A DNA stretch of 36,094 nucleotides from Spirochaetes bacterium ADurb.Bin218 (GCA_002069965.1 MWCI01000031.1:1-36094), one strand, 5' to 3'. Numbered from the stretch's first letter, positions 22,086 to 31,613 are shown. The notes: generated by a model not told the origin, from the sequence alone. Numbers and translations: made by a program.

Positions 22086-24011
22086 ATGCTAATGATTAAA
22101 AAAGACTTACTTTCACGATGGAATACAGAAAAATCTGAAGAGCTTTACGGTATAAAAAACTGGAGCGCTGGATACTTCAATATCTCCAATCAAGGGGAAG
22201 TAACAATAAGCCCCTTTGGCGCAAAATCTGATGTCAATGTAAGCATGATGGATATTATTTCTGGCATAAAACAGCGTGGGCTTGACATGCCTGTTCTACT
22301 GAGAATTGAAAACCTGCTGGACTCTCAGATTTCCTATATAAACGAATCCTTTCGCAAGGCTATAAAAGAGCTTAACTACCAGGGGGAATACAGAGGGGTT
22401 TACCCAATCAAGGTCAATCAGCAACAACAGGTAATTGAGGAGGTATCAAAGTTTGGTCAACGTTACCACCATGGTCTTGAGGTTGGCAGTAAGGCCGAGC
22501 TTATTGCAGCCCTCTCCATACTCAAGGATAAAGAGGCATGTCTTATATGTAACGGATACAAGGATGAGGAATTCATTGATCTTGGTCTATATGCTATCAA
22601 GATGGGCTTTAAGTGCTTCTTTGTTGTTGAGGTTCCAGGTGAGCTTGATTTAATTCTCTCTCGATCTGAGGCTATTGGCGTAAAACCAAATATTGGGATG
22701 AGAATTAAGCTATCCTCAAAAGCAGGGGGGCACTGGACTGAATCAGGTGGAGACAGGAGTATCTTTGGACTCAACACTGCACAGTTGATTGATGCTGTGG
22801 ATATGCTAAAAAAGCATAATATGCTTGATTGCCTCAAGCTTCTCCACTATCATCTTGGCTCTCAAATACCAAACATCAGAGATATAAGAGCAGCTGTTGT
22901 TGAAGCCGCAAGAATTTATGCTGGACTTGTTAAAGAGGGAGCGCCTATGGGGTTCCTTGATTTAGGAGGAGGTCTTGCTGTTGATTATGATGGTTCAAAT
23001 ACTAATTTTGCAAATAGCAGAAACTACTCCATAGAAGAATATTGTGTGGACATAATTGAAATTGTCCAATCTATTATGAATGAGGAATCAATAGCCCACC
23101 CAACAATAGTTACTGAATCTGGAAGAGCAACTGTTGCATATTACTCTGTCCTCATTTTCAATGTCCTTGATGTTGCAAAATTTGAAATAACAGATATTCC
23201 AGATAACCCACCAGAAGGTGCGCATGATCTAATCAAAAGTCTTTACTACATACTAAAGACTATGAATGTAAAAAATATTCAGGAATGCTATAACGATGCC
23301 CTTTACTATCGCGATGAAATAAGAGAGCACTTTAAACATGGAAAAATTTCTTTGAGAGAGAGATCCTTTGCAGAGATAGTTTTCTGGAATATAATAAGCA
23401 TAATTGCAAAAGAAAAAAAGAAGATGAAGCAATATCCTCCCGATCTTAGCGATATTGAATCAGCAATAGCAGATATATATTACTGCAACTTTTCAGTATT
23501 TCAATCTGTTCCAGATCACTGGGCAATCAATCAACTCTTTCCAATAATGCCTCTCCACAGACTCAATGAGATGCCTGAGAGATATGCTGTCATAGCAGAT
23601 ATCACCTGTGACTGTGATGGGAAGATTGACAGTTTTATAGATCTTCATGATGTAAAACACGTTCTCCAGCTTCATGATTTTCACGAAAATGAAGACTACT
23701 ATCTTGGAATTTTTCTTGTAGGAGCTTATCAGGAAACATTAGGGGATCTCCATAACCTCTTTGGTGATACAAATGTTGTTAGCATAAGAATTTATCCCAA
23801 TGGTGGCTTTGATTTTGTCCGTGAAATAGAAGGGGATACTGTTGCAGATGTTCTTTCTTATGTTGAATTTAACCCAAAACAAATGCTTTTAAATTTTAGA
23901 GAAGCTGCCGAGCAGGCTGTTCGTGACGGCTTTATCTCCGCAGAGGAAAGAAGACGAATTATGAATGCCTATGACAATGGCCTTAGGGGCTATACATATT
24001 TTGAAAAATAG
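22086..24011 (+). CDS. speA: Biosynthetic arginine decarboxylase (arginine to agmatine)
   Basis: The 641-aa length and sequence fit the large SpeA family (alanine-racemase fold, PLP-dependent). The PLP lysine is K109 in GVYPIKVNQQQQ. Other family segments are HHGLEVGSKAELIAAL, HYHLGSQIPNIRDIRAAVVE, LDLGGGLAVDYDGS (phosphate binding), TESGRATVAYYSVLIF, ADITCDCDGKIDSFID (the catalytic Cys region) and GAYQETLGDLHNLFGDTNVV. It makes agmatine and CO2 in the first step of the operon's pathway. Two ATGs (22086 and 22092) could start it. Downstream genes follow at 12 bp and then with 4-bp overlaps. Confidence 0.95.
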   Translation: MLMIKKDLLSRWNTEKSEELYGIKNWSAGYFNISNQGEVTISPFGAKSDVNVSMMDIISGIKQRGLDMPVLLRIENLLDSQISYINESFRKAIKELNYQGEYRGVYPIKVNQQQQVIEEVSKFGQRYHHGLEVGSKAELIAALSILKDKEACLICNGYKDEEFIDLGLYAIKMGFKCFFVVEVPGELDLILSRSEAIGVKPNIGMRIKLSSKAGGHWTESGGDRSIFGLNTAQLIDAVDMLKKHNMLDCLKLLHYHLGSQIPNIRDIRAAVVEAARIYAGLVKEGAPMGFLDLGGGLAVDYDGSNTNFANSRNYSIEEYCVDIIEIVQSIMNEESIAHPTIVTESGRATVAYYSVLIFNVLDVAKFEITDIPDNPPEGAHDLIKSLYYILKTMNVKNIQECYNDALYYRDEIREHFKHGKISLRERSFAEIVFWNIISIIAKEKKKMKQYPPDLSDIESAIADIYYCNFSVFQSVPDHWAINQLFPIMPLHRLNEMPERYAVIADITCDCDGKIDSFIDLHDVKHVLQLHDFHENEDYYLGIFLVGAYQETLGDLHNLFGDTNVVSIRIYPNGGFDFVREIEGDTVADVLSYVEFNPKQMLLNFREAAEQAVRDGFISAEERRRIMNAYDNGLRGYTYFEK

Positions 24012-24023
24012 GAGGAGACTGAC

Positions 24024-25202
24024 ATGGGAAAGGTTTTAATAATTGGCGCAGGTGGGGTTGGCCAGGTTGTAACTCACAAATGTGCTCAGGTGCCTGAGGT
24101 TTTTGAAGAGATTTGTCTTGCAAGCAGAACACTTGAGAAGGTTAAAAATATTGCCTCACAGATAAATAGACCCATAAGGTGTGAACAGGTGGACGCAGAT
24201 GACGTTGCCCAGCTTGTTAAGCTCATAAAGGATTTTAAGCCTGATGTAGTTATAAACGTCGCACTACCCTATCAGGATCTTCCAATAATGGATGCCTGTC
24301 TTGAAGCAGGAGTTCATTACGTTGATACTGCAAATTACGAGCCAAGGGATGAGGCTAAATTCTGCTATAAATGGCAATGGGACTACCATGACAGATTTAA
24401 AAAGGCTGGGATAATGGCTCTCCTTGGCAGCGGATTTGATCCGGGTGTTACAAATGTATTCACAGCCTATGCTAAGAAGCATTACTTTGATGAAATACAT
24501 GAGCTTGATATTGTTGATGTAAATGGCGGAAACCACGGACATCCCTTTGCTACAAACTTTAATCCTGAAATTAATATCCGCGAAGTCACTGCTGTGTGTA
24601 AACACTGGGAAAATGGTCAGTTCGTTGAAACGCCACCAATGTCCATGAAAAAAACCTTTGAATGCCCAGAGAATGTGGGAACATTTACAATTTACAGACT
24701 ATACCACGAAGAGCTTGAATCTCTGGTTAAACATTTCCCAGAGATTAAAAAGGCTCAGTTCTGGATGAGTTTTTCTGATAACTATCTCAAGCACCTTGAG
24801 GTTTTACAAAACGTTGGGATGACCTCCATTGAGCCTGTAAAATTCAATGGCGTTGATATTATACCATTACAATTTCTAAAAGCCCTTTTACCAGATCCAG
24901 CGTCCCTTGGTCCAAAGACAAAGGGGAAGACCTGCATCGGCTGTATATGCAGGGGCGTTAAAAATGGCAAAGAGCTTGAATATTATGTCTATAACATTTG
25001 TGACCATGAGGAATGTTACCGTGAGGTTAAATCTCAGGCCATATCATATACAACAGGCGTTCCTGCCATGATAGGTGCCATGATGATTCTTAAAGGGATA
25101 TGGAAAGGTGAAGGCGTTTTTAATATGGAACAATTTAATCCTGATCCATTTATGGAAGCGCTGAATAAATATGGACTCCCATGGAAGGAGATCTTCAGGT
25201 GA
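24024..25202 (+). CDS. Carboxy(nor)spermidine synthase (saccharopine dehydrogenase family)
   Basis: The 392-aa protein has an N-terminal Rossmann motif (VLIIGAGGVGQVVTHKCAQ) and the saccharopine-dehydrogenase-type segments VINVALPYQDLPIMDACLEA, HYVDTANYEP and GSGFDPGVTNVFTAYA. This set matches bacterial carboxynorspermidine/carboxyspermidine dehydrogenase. The enzyme condenses aspartate semialdehyde with putrescine (or diaminopropane) and reduces the imine with NADPH. The assignment rests also on the next gene, which encodes the matching decarboxylase. AGGAGG lies 8 nt before the ATG. The speA and speB genes in the same operon make putrescine the likely amine, hence carboxyspermidine as product. 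Confidence 0.92.
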   Translation: MGKVLIIGAGGVGQVVTHKCAQVPEVFEEICLASRTLEKVKNIASQINRPIRCEQVDADDVAQLVKLIKDFKPDVVINVALPYQDLPIMDACLEAGVHYVDTANYEPRDEAKFCYKWQWDYHDRFKKAGIMALLGSGFDPGVTNVFTAYAKKHYFDEIHELDIVDVNGGNHGHPFATNFNPEINIREVTAVCKHWENGQFVETPPMSMKKTFECPENVGTFTIYRLYHEELESLVKHFPEIKKAQFWMSFSDNYLKHLEVLQNVGMTSIEPVKFNGVDIIPLQFLKALLPDPASLGPKTKGKTCIGCICRGVKNGKELEYYVYNICDHEECYREVKSQAISYTTGVPAMIGAMMILKGIWKGEGVFNMEQFNPDPFMEALNKYGLPWKEIFR

Positions 25203-26335
25203 TAGACTGGAACATTTTTTCCACTCCTTCTTTTGTTGTGGACCGTGTGCTCCTTGAAAAAAATCTCAAAGTCCTTTCCTCTGTGAGGGAAAGGACTGGT
25301 GTAAAAATACTCCTTGCACTGAAGGGCTTTGCGATGTTTGCTACATTTTCTCTGATAAGACAATATCTTCAGGGAACATGTGCAAGCTCACCCTTTGAGG
25401 CAAGACTTGGGAAAGAGGAATTCGGAGGAGATGTGCACGCCTTTGCTGCTGCATACAGTGATAGTGATTTTAAAGACTTACTTAAAACATCAAACCACAT
25501 AGTCTTTAACTCCATGTCACAATACGAACACTTTCTCCCAATGATAAAAGAGTATTATGGGAAAATATCCTTTGGCTTGAGAATAAATCCTGAGCACAGA
25601 GAAACTGATGTAGAAATTTACGATCCCTGCGCTCCCTTTTCTCGCCTTGGCATAACAAAGAAAAACTTTCCAGAGAGATTACCTCCATACATTGATGGCC
25701 TACACATGCATACGCTATGTCAAAAAAACTCCGACTCCCTTGAACGAACAGTAGCCGCTGCAGAAAAAAATTTTGGCAATTATTTTAAGGAGTGCAAATG
25801 GGTAAACTTTGGCGGAGGTCATCACATAACAAGAGATGACTATGATATTGACAGGCTCTGTAATGTAATTGAAAATTTCAAAAAAAGATATAATACAGAA
25901 ATATATCTTGAGCCTGGAGAGGCAGTTGCACTTAATGCTGGATTTCTGGTCTCTAAGGTTCTGGATATAACCGAAAACAGGATGCCCATTGCAATATTGG
26001 ACACCTCTGCAGCAACGCATATGCCCGATGTCCTTGAAATGCCCTACAGACCATATATACTTAACTCAGGCGCTGCTGGAGAGTATGAATATACATATAG
26101 GCTTGCAGGGCTGTCCTGCCTTGCTGGAGATGTTATTGGCGATTATTCTTTTAAAGAGCCACTTAATATTGGTGACAGAGTAATCTTTACAGACATGGCA
26201 ATTTATTCTATGGTCAAGACAAACACCTTCAATGGAATAAAGTTACCTGATATATATTACTATGACTCAGAAAGTCAGAAGATTTTGCACTATAAATCCT
26301 TTAGTTATGAAGATTTTATATGGAGGCTTTCGTGA
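25199..26335 (+). CDS. nspC: Carboxy(nor)spermidine decarboxylase
   Basis: The 378-aa PLP enzyme starts at a GTG that overlaps the previous stop (GTGA at 25199-25202) and has AAGGAG 8 nt upstream. An ATG at 25181 lies before that site and is less likely. PLP lysine: ILLALKGFAMFATF. Other family features are GTCASSPFEARLG, LRINPEHRETDVEIYDPCAP, SRLGITKKNFP, WVNFGGGHHITRDDYDIDRL (phosphate-binding), YLEPGEAVALNAGFLV and GLSCLAGDVIGDY (active-site Cys). It removes CO2 from carboxyspermidine to give spermidine, or from carboxynorspermidine to give norspermidine. Confidence 0.94.
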   Translation: MIDWNIFSTPSFVVDRVLLEKNLKVLSSVRERTGVKILLALKGFAMFATFSLIRQYLQGTCASSPFEARLGKEEFGGDVHAFAAAYSDSDFKDLLKTSNHIVFNSMSQYEHFLPMIKEYYGKISFGLRINPEHRETDVEIYDPCAPFSRLGITKKNFPERLPPYIDGLHMHTLCQKNSDSLERTVAAAEKNFGNYFKECKWVNFGGGHHITRDDYDIDRLCNVIENFKKRYNTEIYLEPGEAVALNAGFLVSKVLDITENRMPIAILDTSAATHMPDVLEMPYRPYILNSGAAGEYEYTYRLAGLSCLAGDVIGDYSFKEPLNIGDRVIFTDMAIYSMVKTNTFNGIKLPDIYYYDSESQKILHYKSFSYEDFIWRLS

Positions 26336-27189
26336 CGCGACTATTTTTTCTGGAAAGTGAAGGTGGCAAAACAACTGAAGATTCTCTATTTCATATTATT
26401 CCTGTCCCTTATGAAAAAACAGTATCTTATGGTAAAGGCACAGCTTCAGGGCCAGAGGCCATAATCAAAGCATCTCAACAGCTTGAGGCCTTTGACGGTA
26501 AATCTATTCCCTTAGAAAAAGGGATATACACTCATCCGCAAATTGATTGCACAGCTAAAGATAGAGAAGTTCTACATGAGCTCGAATGCAAAACCTTTGA
26601 ACTCCTTAAAAAAAATAAAGTGCCTGTTATACTTGGTGGAGAGCACTCAATATCCTATGGACCAGTGCTGGCCCATAAAAAATATTTTAATACAATAGGA
26701 GTTATTCACTTTGATGCCCATGCAGATTTAAGAGATGAGATGGAAGGCAACAAATTTGCCCATGGATGCGTTATGCGGCGAATTCATGAGCAGGGTATCC
26801 CATTAATTCAAATAGGCACAAGGGCCTATTCCATTGAGGAAAAAACATACAGGAAAGAAAACCCAGATATAAAATTTTATGATGCCTCTGATATATATTT
26901 GAATAACAACTTCTCTCTAAAATTTCCCCACGACTTTCCTGATGATATTTATATCTCAATTGACATTGATGGATTTGATATTTCAATATTTCCACACACC
27001 GGGACTCCTGTCCCCGGAGGTTTATTATGGTATGACTTTTTTAAATTTATAGAATCAATACCTCCAGAGAAAAAGATACGAGGATTTGATGTTGTAGAGC
27101 TTGCTCCAACTAAAAACTCCCGCTCATCTGATTTTGCAGCAGCACAGCTTGTATACAATATGATGGGGATCATATCAAGGAGAATATAG
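26332..27189 (+). CDS. speB: Agmatinase (ureohydrolase; agmatine to putrescine and urea)
   Basis: The GTG start at 26332 overlaps the nspC stop as GTGA, with TGGAGG 5 nt upstream. The product is 285 aa. Ureohydrolase metal motifs are all present: VILGGEHSISYG (His), GVIHFDAHADLRDEM (D-A-H-A-D) and YISIDIDGFDISIF (D-x-D-G-x-D). The HTGTPVPGGL segment and GFDVVELAP follow as usual. The two-Mn centre hydrolyses agmatine. It supplies putrescine to the carboxyspermidine synthase and completes the pathway from arginine. Arginase or guanidinobutyrase are relatives, but adjacency to speA makes agmatinase by far the best choice. Confidence 0.93.
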   Translation: MTRLFFLESEGGKTTEDSLFHIIPVPYEKTVSYGKGTASGPEAIIKASQQLEAFDGKSIPLEKGIYTHPQIDCTAKDREVLHELECKTFELLKKNKVPVILGGEHSISYGPVLAHKKYFNTIGVIHFDAHADLRDEMEGNKFAHGCVMRRIHEQGIPLIQIGTRAYSIEEKTYRKENPDIKFYDASDIYLNNNFSLKFPHDFPDDIYISIDIDGFDISIFPHTGTPVPGGLLWYDFFKFIESIPPEKKIRGFDVVELAPTKNSRSSDFAAAQLVYNMMGIISRRI

Positions 27190-27206
27190 CAAACCTTTAA
27201 ATCAAA

Positions 27207-28148
27207 CTACTGCTGGACCTCAACATCATCAAAAAAAATCTTATCCTTGGAAGTGCCTCCTGCATCCTTTTCATAACAGGCACGGATTGCAACTTTGATG
27301 GCAACAGCATCCTGTGGTATCTGAGAGGAACTCCTTTCATAAAATACTCTCTGCCATTGCCCCTGCTCATCCAGGGATATTTTTGTCATAGTGGCTGATG
27401 CTGTAGAGGCCTTAATGGTACATTCCTTATCTGCAAAATAATAGATCTTTAGACTCACACTTACTCTCTCTGCAACAGCGCCAGATACCTCCTCAAGGAA
27501 AAACCACACAGATAAAATGGAATCCTTTGATGGATTTATCTCTATAGCAGAGCTCATCAATTCTCTCCCGCTTATGGTTGATGTTAAGCTGGCAAAGCTT
27601 GCTGAGTAATTTCCACTATGCGCAAAACTATTGGTTGAAACCACGCCACCTGATCCAGTCATTGTCCATTTAAAAGGTTGGTTTTGATCATTAAATTCTT
27701 CAAAGGAATAATTTTCAATTGGCAGTCTGCTCATCTTTTTAACATCTATGGAATAAACTTTACCTTCACCATAGTTATTATTAAGGTTAATATTGATTGG
27801 ATTATCACTCTCCAGGGGAATTCTCTCCACTTCCCCATTAAGCAAAATAGAACGTCCTCCAATCTCTGCAAAAAAACTTTCACGAGCTATTGCAATTATT
27901 TCTATGGAGGAGACCTCTGCTGGAACAGTAAGATAATACTGTGTAATATCAGGTTTAAACTCTGGCCAAAGCTTACCTGGTGAAGCAGATAAAAAATCCA
28001 AAGCAACATTTTCCTCAAGTGAATAATCTTCTGAATAAACAGCCCTTTGTGATGTCTCTGAAATGCAGGACTTTTCCTCAAGTGCTGGATTGCAACAGAG
28101 GCTTAAAATCAAAAAATAAAGCTGCAATAGTATAATTTTCTTGCCCAC
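27207..28148 (-). CDS. Lipoprotein with Cadherin-like domain and a carbohydrate-binding-like C-terminus
   Basis: The 313-aa protein starts with GTG (GGAGG 6 nt upstream). A short hydrophobic signal ends at LSLCC, so Cys18 or Cys19 is the likely lipidated residue. Residues about 55-145 match the Cadherin-like beta-sandwich often seen in Gram-negative surface proteins: LWPEFKPDITQYYLTVPAEV, then IEIIAIARES and GKVYSIDVKK. The C-terminal half (ENYSFEEFNDQNQPFKWTM, SFAHSGNYSASF, IFFDDVEVQQ) looks like a CBM/discoidin-type jelly roll. It is probably a surface lipoprotein of unknown ligand. It converges with speB (17 bp between stops). Confidence 0.72.
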   Translation of the reverse strand: MGKKIILLQLYFLILSLCCNPALEEKSCISETSQRAVYSEDYSLEENVALDFLSASPGKLWPEFKPDITQYYLTVPAEVSSIEIIAIARESFFAEIGGRSILLNGEVERIPLESDNPININLNNNYGEGKVYSIDVKKMSRLPIENYSFEEFNDQNQPFKWTMTGSGGVVSTNSFAHSGNYSASFASLTSTISGRELMSSAIEINPSKDSILSVWFFLEEVSGAVAERVSVSLKIYYFADKECTIKASTASATMTKISLDEQGQWQRVFYERSSSQIPQDAVAIKVAIRACYEKDAGGTSKDKIFFDDVEVQQ

Positions 28149-28186
28149 AAAGATCCTCCAGAGAAATCATTTTGGCGCTTTGAAAG

Positions 28187-28216
28187 ATTATACGATTGCC
28201 ACAGTTATTATTTAAA
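28187..28216 (-). promoter_or_regulatory. Candidate promoter of the lipoprotein gene
   Basis: On the minus strand a perfect TATAAT (28192-28187) is preceded at 18 nt by TTTAAA (28216-28211). The GTG start is 38 nt downstream of the -10 box. Confidence 0.45.
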
Positions 28217-28250
28217 AATTTTTTGTGCTTTCAAAAATTTTTTACGCAGA

Positions 28251-28979
28251 TCAAATGCTGGCAAGCTCCATATCTCCATAGGATAAATAAAGCTCAACAG
28301 TATTTTCAATATCTGAATTACTCACAATTGAGCCATAGTGTTTTCCTGTAATAACCTTAATTTTTGAATCAGAAAAGAATTTCAATAAAGAAACAAATTC
28401 CTTAACGTCATTGGAATCAAAATCTTCCATGTTACGAATATCAAAAACACAAACCTTGCCATTGACCTGCTTCATAAAAAAGGAGTTAAAAACTGTTTTT
28501 ACATCATTTTTAAATCCATTATCCTTAATGGAACCACGCATTATTATTAAAGCCATTTCCCCTTTTCGTGCAATCTCTATAAAAATATCATCATTTTGAC
28601 TCTTCTTTATATCAGCATGGGCTATTGCTGATTTTATTTTAAGATTAAGTTTATCAGGATCATAGGGCTTCACAATATAATCAGAAATGCCATACCTCAT
28701 GGCCTCAATTACGCTTGTCCTTTCTTTATTACTGGTAAGCATTATCACTGGAATATCTCTTGTAGCCTTATCTCTTTTTAGATTAGCCAAGACATCAAAT
28801 CCACTCATTACTGGCATGTTGATATCAAGCAAAATAACATCAGGGACAAACTCCTTTGCAATCTCAAGACCTCTCTTTGCAGCTCTTTCAACAAAGACTC
28901 TATAGCCAAAGGATGAGAGTTGAGATTCAAGAATCCCAAGAGTAGTTTTGTCATCATCAATTGCAAGAACTGTTTCCAT
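28251..28979 (-). CDS. Response regulator with REC and STAS-like domains
   Basis: Start ATG at 28979 (GAGG 6 nt upstream); a TTG at 28997 is unlikely. The 242-aa protein has an N-terminal receiver domain: VLAIDDDKTTLG (acidic pocket), phospho-acceptor Asp in VILLDINMPVMSGFD, IPVIMLTSN and the KPYDPDKL lysine. Residues about 130-242 resemble a STAS/anti-sigma-factor-antagonist fold (ALIIMRGSI, GKVCVFDIRNMEDFDSNDVK, KIKVITG), with a Ser after Asp at the place where SpoIIAA is phosphorylated. It contains no DNA-binding domain. It sits 19 nt after the hybrid kinase gene and is presumably its partner. It may steer a partner-switching or chemosensory-type output. Confidence 0.83.
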   Translation of the reverse strand: METVLAIDDDKTTLGILESQLSSFGYRVFVERAAKRGLEIAKEFVPDVILLDINMPVMSGFDVLANLKRDKATRDIPVIMLTSNKERTSVIEAMRYGISDYIVKPYDPDKLNLKIKSAIAHADIKKSQNDDIFIEIARKGEMALIIMRGSIKDNGFKNDVKTVFNSFFMKQVNGKVCVFDIRNMEDFDSNDVKEFVSLLKFFSDSKIKVITGKHYGSIVSNSDIENTVELYLSYGDMELASI

Positions 28980-28998
28980 AAAAAACCTCAAATACAAT

Positions 28999-31581
28999 CT
29001 AATTTATATAGCTTTTATAAAGCATAAGTTCATTTTCAGACTCATTTATCATAGATATATAGTCACTATCTTCTTTGTTATGGGCTTTGCTTTCAATTAG
29101 GTCAAAAATTTCAGCCAGAGAGTTCAATCTCAAATTATAAGCTGCACCTTTTAGTTTGTGAGATAACTTTTCTATATCCTGAAAATTCTTTTCTTTCTCT
29201 GCAAGTTTAAGAGAATCGATCACCTCTGCAGCATCATCAAAAAAATCCATTAAAATATTTTCTAAAACATTAACAGGAATTTTAAGCTCCTCTGCAACAC
29301 CTCTAAGGCTATAAAATCCACCATTCCTCCCATCAGATGAAATTTCCATTTCTTCTTTATTTTCTGAAACAGGAAGGTATCTCTCAAAAATTTTCTCAAG
29401 CCTATTCATCTCAATTGGCTTCATGAGATAATCATCCATATCAGAAATACCTGGAACTCCATGCTCCCATGGGATAGTCTTTGCAGTTAAGGCAACTATA
29501 GGAATCTTTTTATCTTTACCAGACTCATACTCTCTTATCATCTTCGCAGTTTCAATTCCATCTGCAACAGGCATGTGTATATCCATAAAGACTAAATCAT
29601 ATTCACCTTGGCAGAACTTGTCAAAAACCTCAAGTCCATTGCCAGCTATATCAACATCCAGCCCATAATCCCTTAAAAGAAGCATGATAAGCTTCTGGTT
29701 TACTTTATTATCCTCACCAACTAAAACTCTTCCATGAAATTTTTTCCTTAATTTTTGCTCAGTATCCTGCCCCTTTGACAATTTTGTTTCTTCAAAATTA
29801 AAACCACAAATTTCCTTCAATAACTTATAAAAGTCATCTGGAAAAATAGGCAAAGAAATTCTATTCCCAAAAAAATTCAAAACATCTTCAGGAGTATCAT
29901 GAATGATTCCAGGAAAAACAAGGATAAATTTATCTTTATTTACAGATAATCCTCCAAGGCTATAAAGTTCAAGTTTAATGTGATCCGAGTATAAAATAAA
30001 ATAAAAATCAAAATCTTGTTTCAAGGAAGATTTAATATCAGAAAAAAAAGACACATCAAAATTAAAGCTATTGAGATAATACTGAATGTTTATAAAATTC
30101 ATATCGTCGGGAATAGAAGAGACAATTACAGCCTTAAGACTTAATCCCTTAACCCTATCAGCCTTGCATTCATCTTGAATAATCTCTGCCTCAAGTGTAA
30201 AATAAAACTTACTGCCAATTCCAGTCTTGCTCTCAAGTAATATCTCACTTCCAAGTAGTTTTGCAAGATTTGCACTTATAGCCAGTCCAAGACCTGTGCC
30301 TCCATATTTTCTGGTAACACTTCCATCAGCCTGAGTAAATGGTTCAAAGATCATCTTCTGCTTTCTTTCAGGAATACCAATACCTGTGTCTGAAACAGAA
30401 AAATTGATCATACAGCGACTTTCTTTTTTTCTAAAAATCTTTGCCTCAACTATTACTGTTCCACCTTCTGGTGTAAATTTAATAGCGTTGCTAATTAAAT
30501 TAGAAAGTATCTGCTTTATTCTCAAAGAATCCTGTTTTATCAAAAGAGGGATCGCTGGATCTATAAAAGTCAAAAAAGTAATTCCCTTATCAAGAGCTTT
30601 AACATTAAAAAGCCTGCATAGAGATTCTACCTCACCATATAGATCAAAAATAAGAGGATTTATAACCAGTCTCTTGCTTTCAATTTTTGAAAAATCCAGT
30701 ATATCATTTATTATCTCAAGAAGATTTGATGCACTTCTTTTTATTATTTCAATGAATTCTTTCTGCTGATCATTAAGCTCAGTTCTCATTAAAAGTTCAA
30801 TAAACCCTGTAATACTATTAAGAGGGGTGCGAATCTCATGACTCATATTTGCAAGAAACTCACTTTTTGTTCTGTTAGCGATTTCTGCAGTTCTTCTGGC
30901 CTTTTCAAGCTCAATAAGGACCTTTTGCTTTTCAGTTGTATTACGCAAAATTACCAGAACCTCATCATCCTCAACAGCTATAAATCTTGCCTCATAAAAT
31001 CTCTCCTCTCCAGATATTACAACAGAATATTCATATACCTGAATTTCTCTTGTTCTTATTGCTTCAGATATATAGCGAACTACCTCCGCTGATATCTCAG
31101 CAGGAAATATTTCGTTAATCCTTAACCCAAGCATTTTATCAAGATAGACACCCCTATTATCAACACGAAACATTATATCCGGTATGGCCTCAATTAGAGC
31201 TCTGTTTCTGGCTTCGCTTTCTCTAAGAGATCTCTCTGCCAAGACTCTCTCTGTAACATCCTCCAGATAAAGCATTATACACTCAAAGGGCTCTTCATCT
31301 ATTTTGAAGGACATGGTCCTGAAATCAAAAAATCTCTTATCTCCATTTACGTCTATTTCTATAGAAAAATTATTGTCCCTTTCTGTAAAAAATTCACTTC
31401 GCAACTCCTGACTTGCATATTTTTTCAAAAAATCTTTAATATTGCTGCCGGGGACAATCTCACCAGCAAGATTTCCTAAAACAACACGAGACTTCTCACT
31501 TAATGTCAAAACTGCCCCATCTTTTTCAAGAAGGACAAGAGGAACAGGCATGGAGTTTATAAATTTTAAAAAATTCTTCAT
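28999..31581 (-). CDS. Hybrid sensor histidine kinase (PAS-PAS-HisKA-HATPase-REC-HPt)
   Basis: This 860-aa cytoplasmic phosphorelay protein has no membrane helix. Two PAS domains (about 8-110 and 122-215) precede the HisKA box with His248 in FLANMSHEIRTPLNSITGF. The ATPase domain follows (LRIKQILSNLISNAIKFTPE, DTGIGIPERKQKMIFEPFTQ, GGTGLGLAIS). A degenerate receiver-like stretch (about 480-590, SSIPDDMNFINIQYYLNSF) lies before a true REC (VLVGEDNKVNQKL, phospho-acceptor in LVFMDIHMPVADG, VALTAKT). A C-terminal HPt domain has His808 in LSHKLKGAAYNLRLNSL. All relay residues are present, so phosphate can pass H-D-H to the REC-STAS protein encoded next. It senses an internal cue, unknown from sequence. 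Confidence 0.93.
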   Translation of the reverse strand: MKNFLKFINSMPVPLVLLEKDGAVLTLSEKSRVVLGNLAGEIVPGSNIKDFLKKYASQELRSEFFTERDNNFSIEIDVNGDKRFFDFRTMSFKIDEEPFECIMLYLEDVTERVLAERSLRESEARNRALIEAIPDIMFRVDNRGVYLDKMLGLRINEIFPAEISAEVVRYISEAIRTREIQVYEYSVVISGEERFYEARFIAVEDDEVLVILRNTTEKQKVLIELEKARRTAEIANRTKSEFLANMSHEIRTPLNSITGFIELLMRTELNDQQKEFIEIIKRSASNLLEIINDILDFSKIESKRLVINPLIFDLYGEVESLCRLFNVKALDKGITFLTFIDPAIPLLIKQDSLRIKQILSNLISNAIKFTPEGGTVIVEAKIFRKKESRCMINFSVSDTGIGIPERKQKMIFEPFTQADGSVTRKYGGTGLGLAISANLAKLLGSEILLESKTGIGSKFYFTLEAEIIQDECKADRVKGLSLKAVIVSSIPDDMNFINIQYYLNSFNFDVSFFSDIKSSLKQDFDFYFILYSDHIKLELYSLGGLSVNKDKFILVFPGIIHDTPEDVLNFFGNRISLPIFPDDFYKLLKEICGFNFEETKLSKGQDTEQKLRKKFHGRVLVGEDNKVNQKLIMLLLRDYGLDVDIAGNGLEVFDKFCQGEYDLVFMDIHMPVADGIETAKMIREYESGKDKKIPIVALTAKTIPWEHGVPGISDMDDYLMKPIEMNRLEKIFERYLPVSENKEEMEISSDGRNGGFYSLRGVAEELKIPVNVLENILMDFFDDAAEVIDSLKLAEKEKNFQDIEKLSHKLKGAAYNLRLNSLAEIFDLIESKAHNKEDSDYISMINESENELMLYKSYIN

Positions 31582-31613
31582 AGCACCTGTTAAATAAAGC
31601 TTACTAAAAATTT

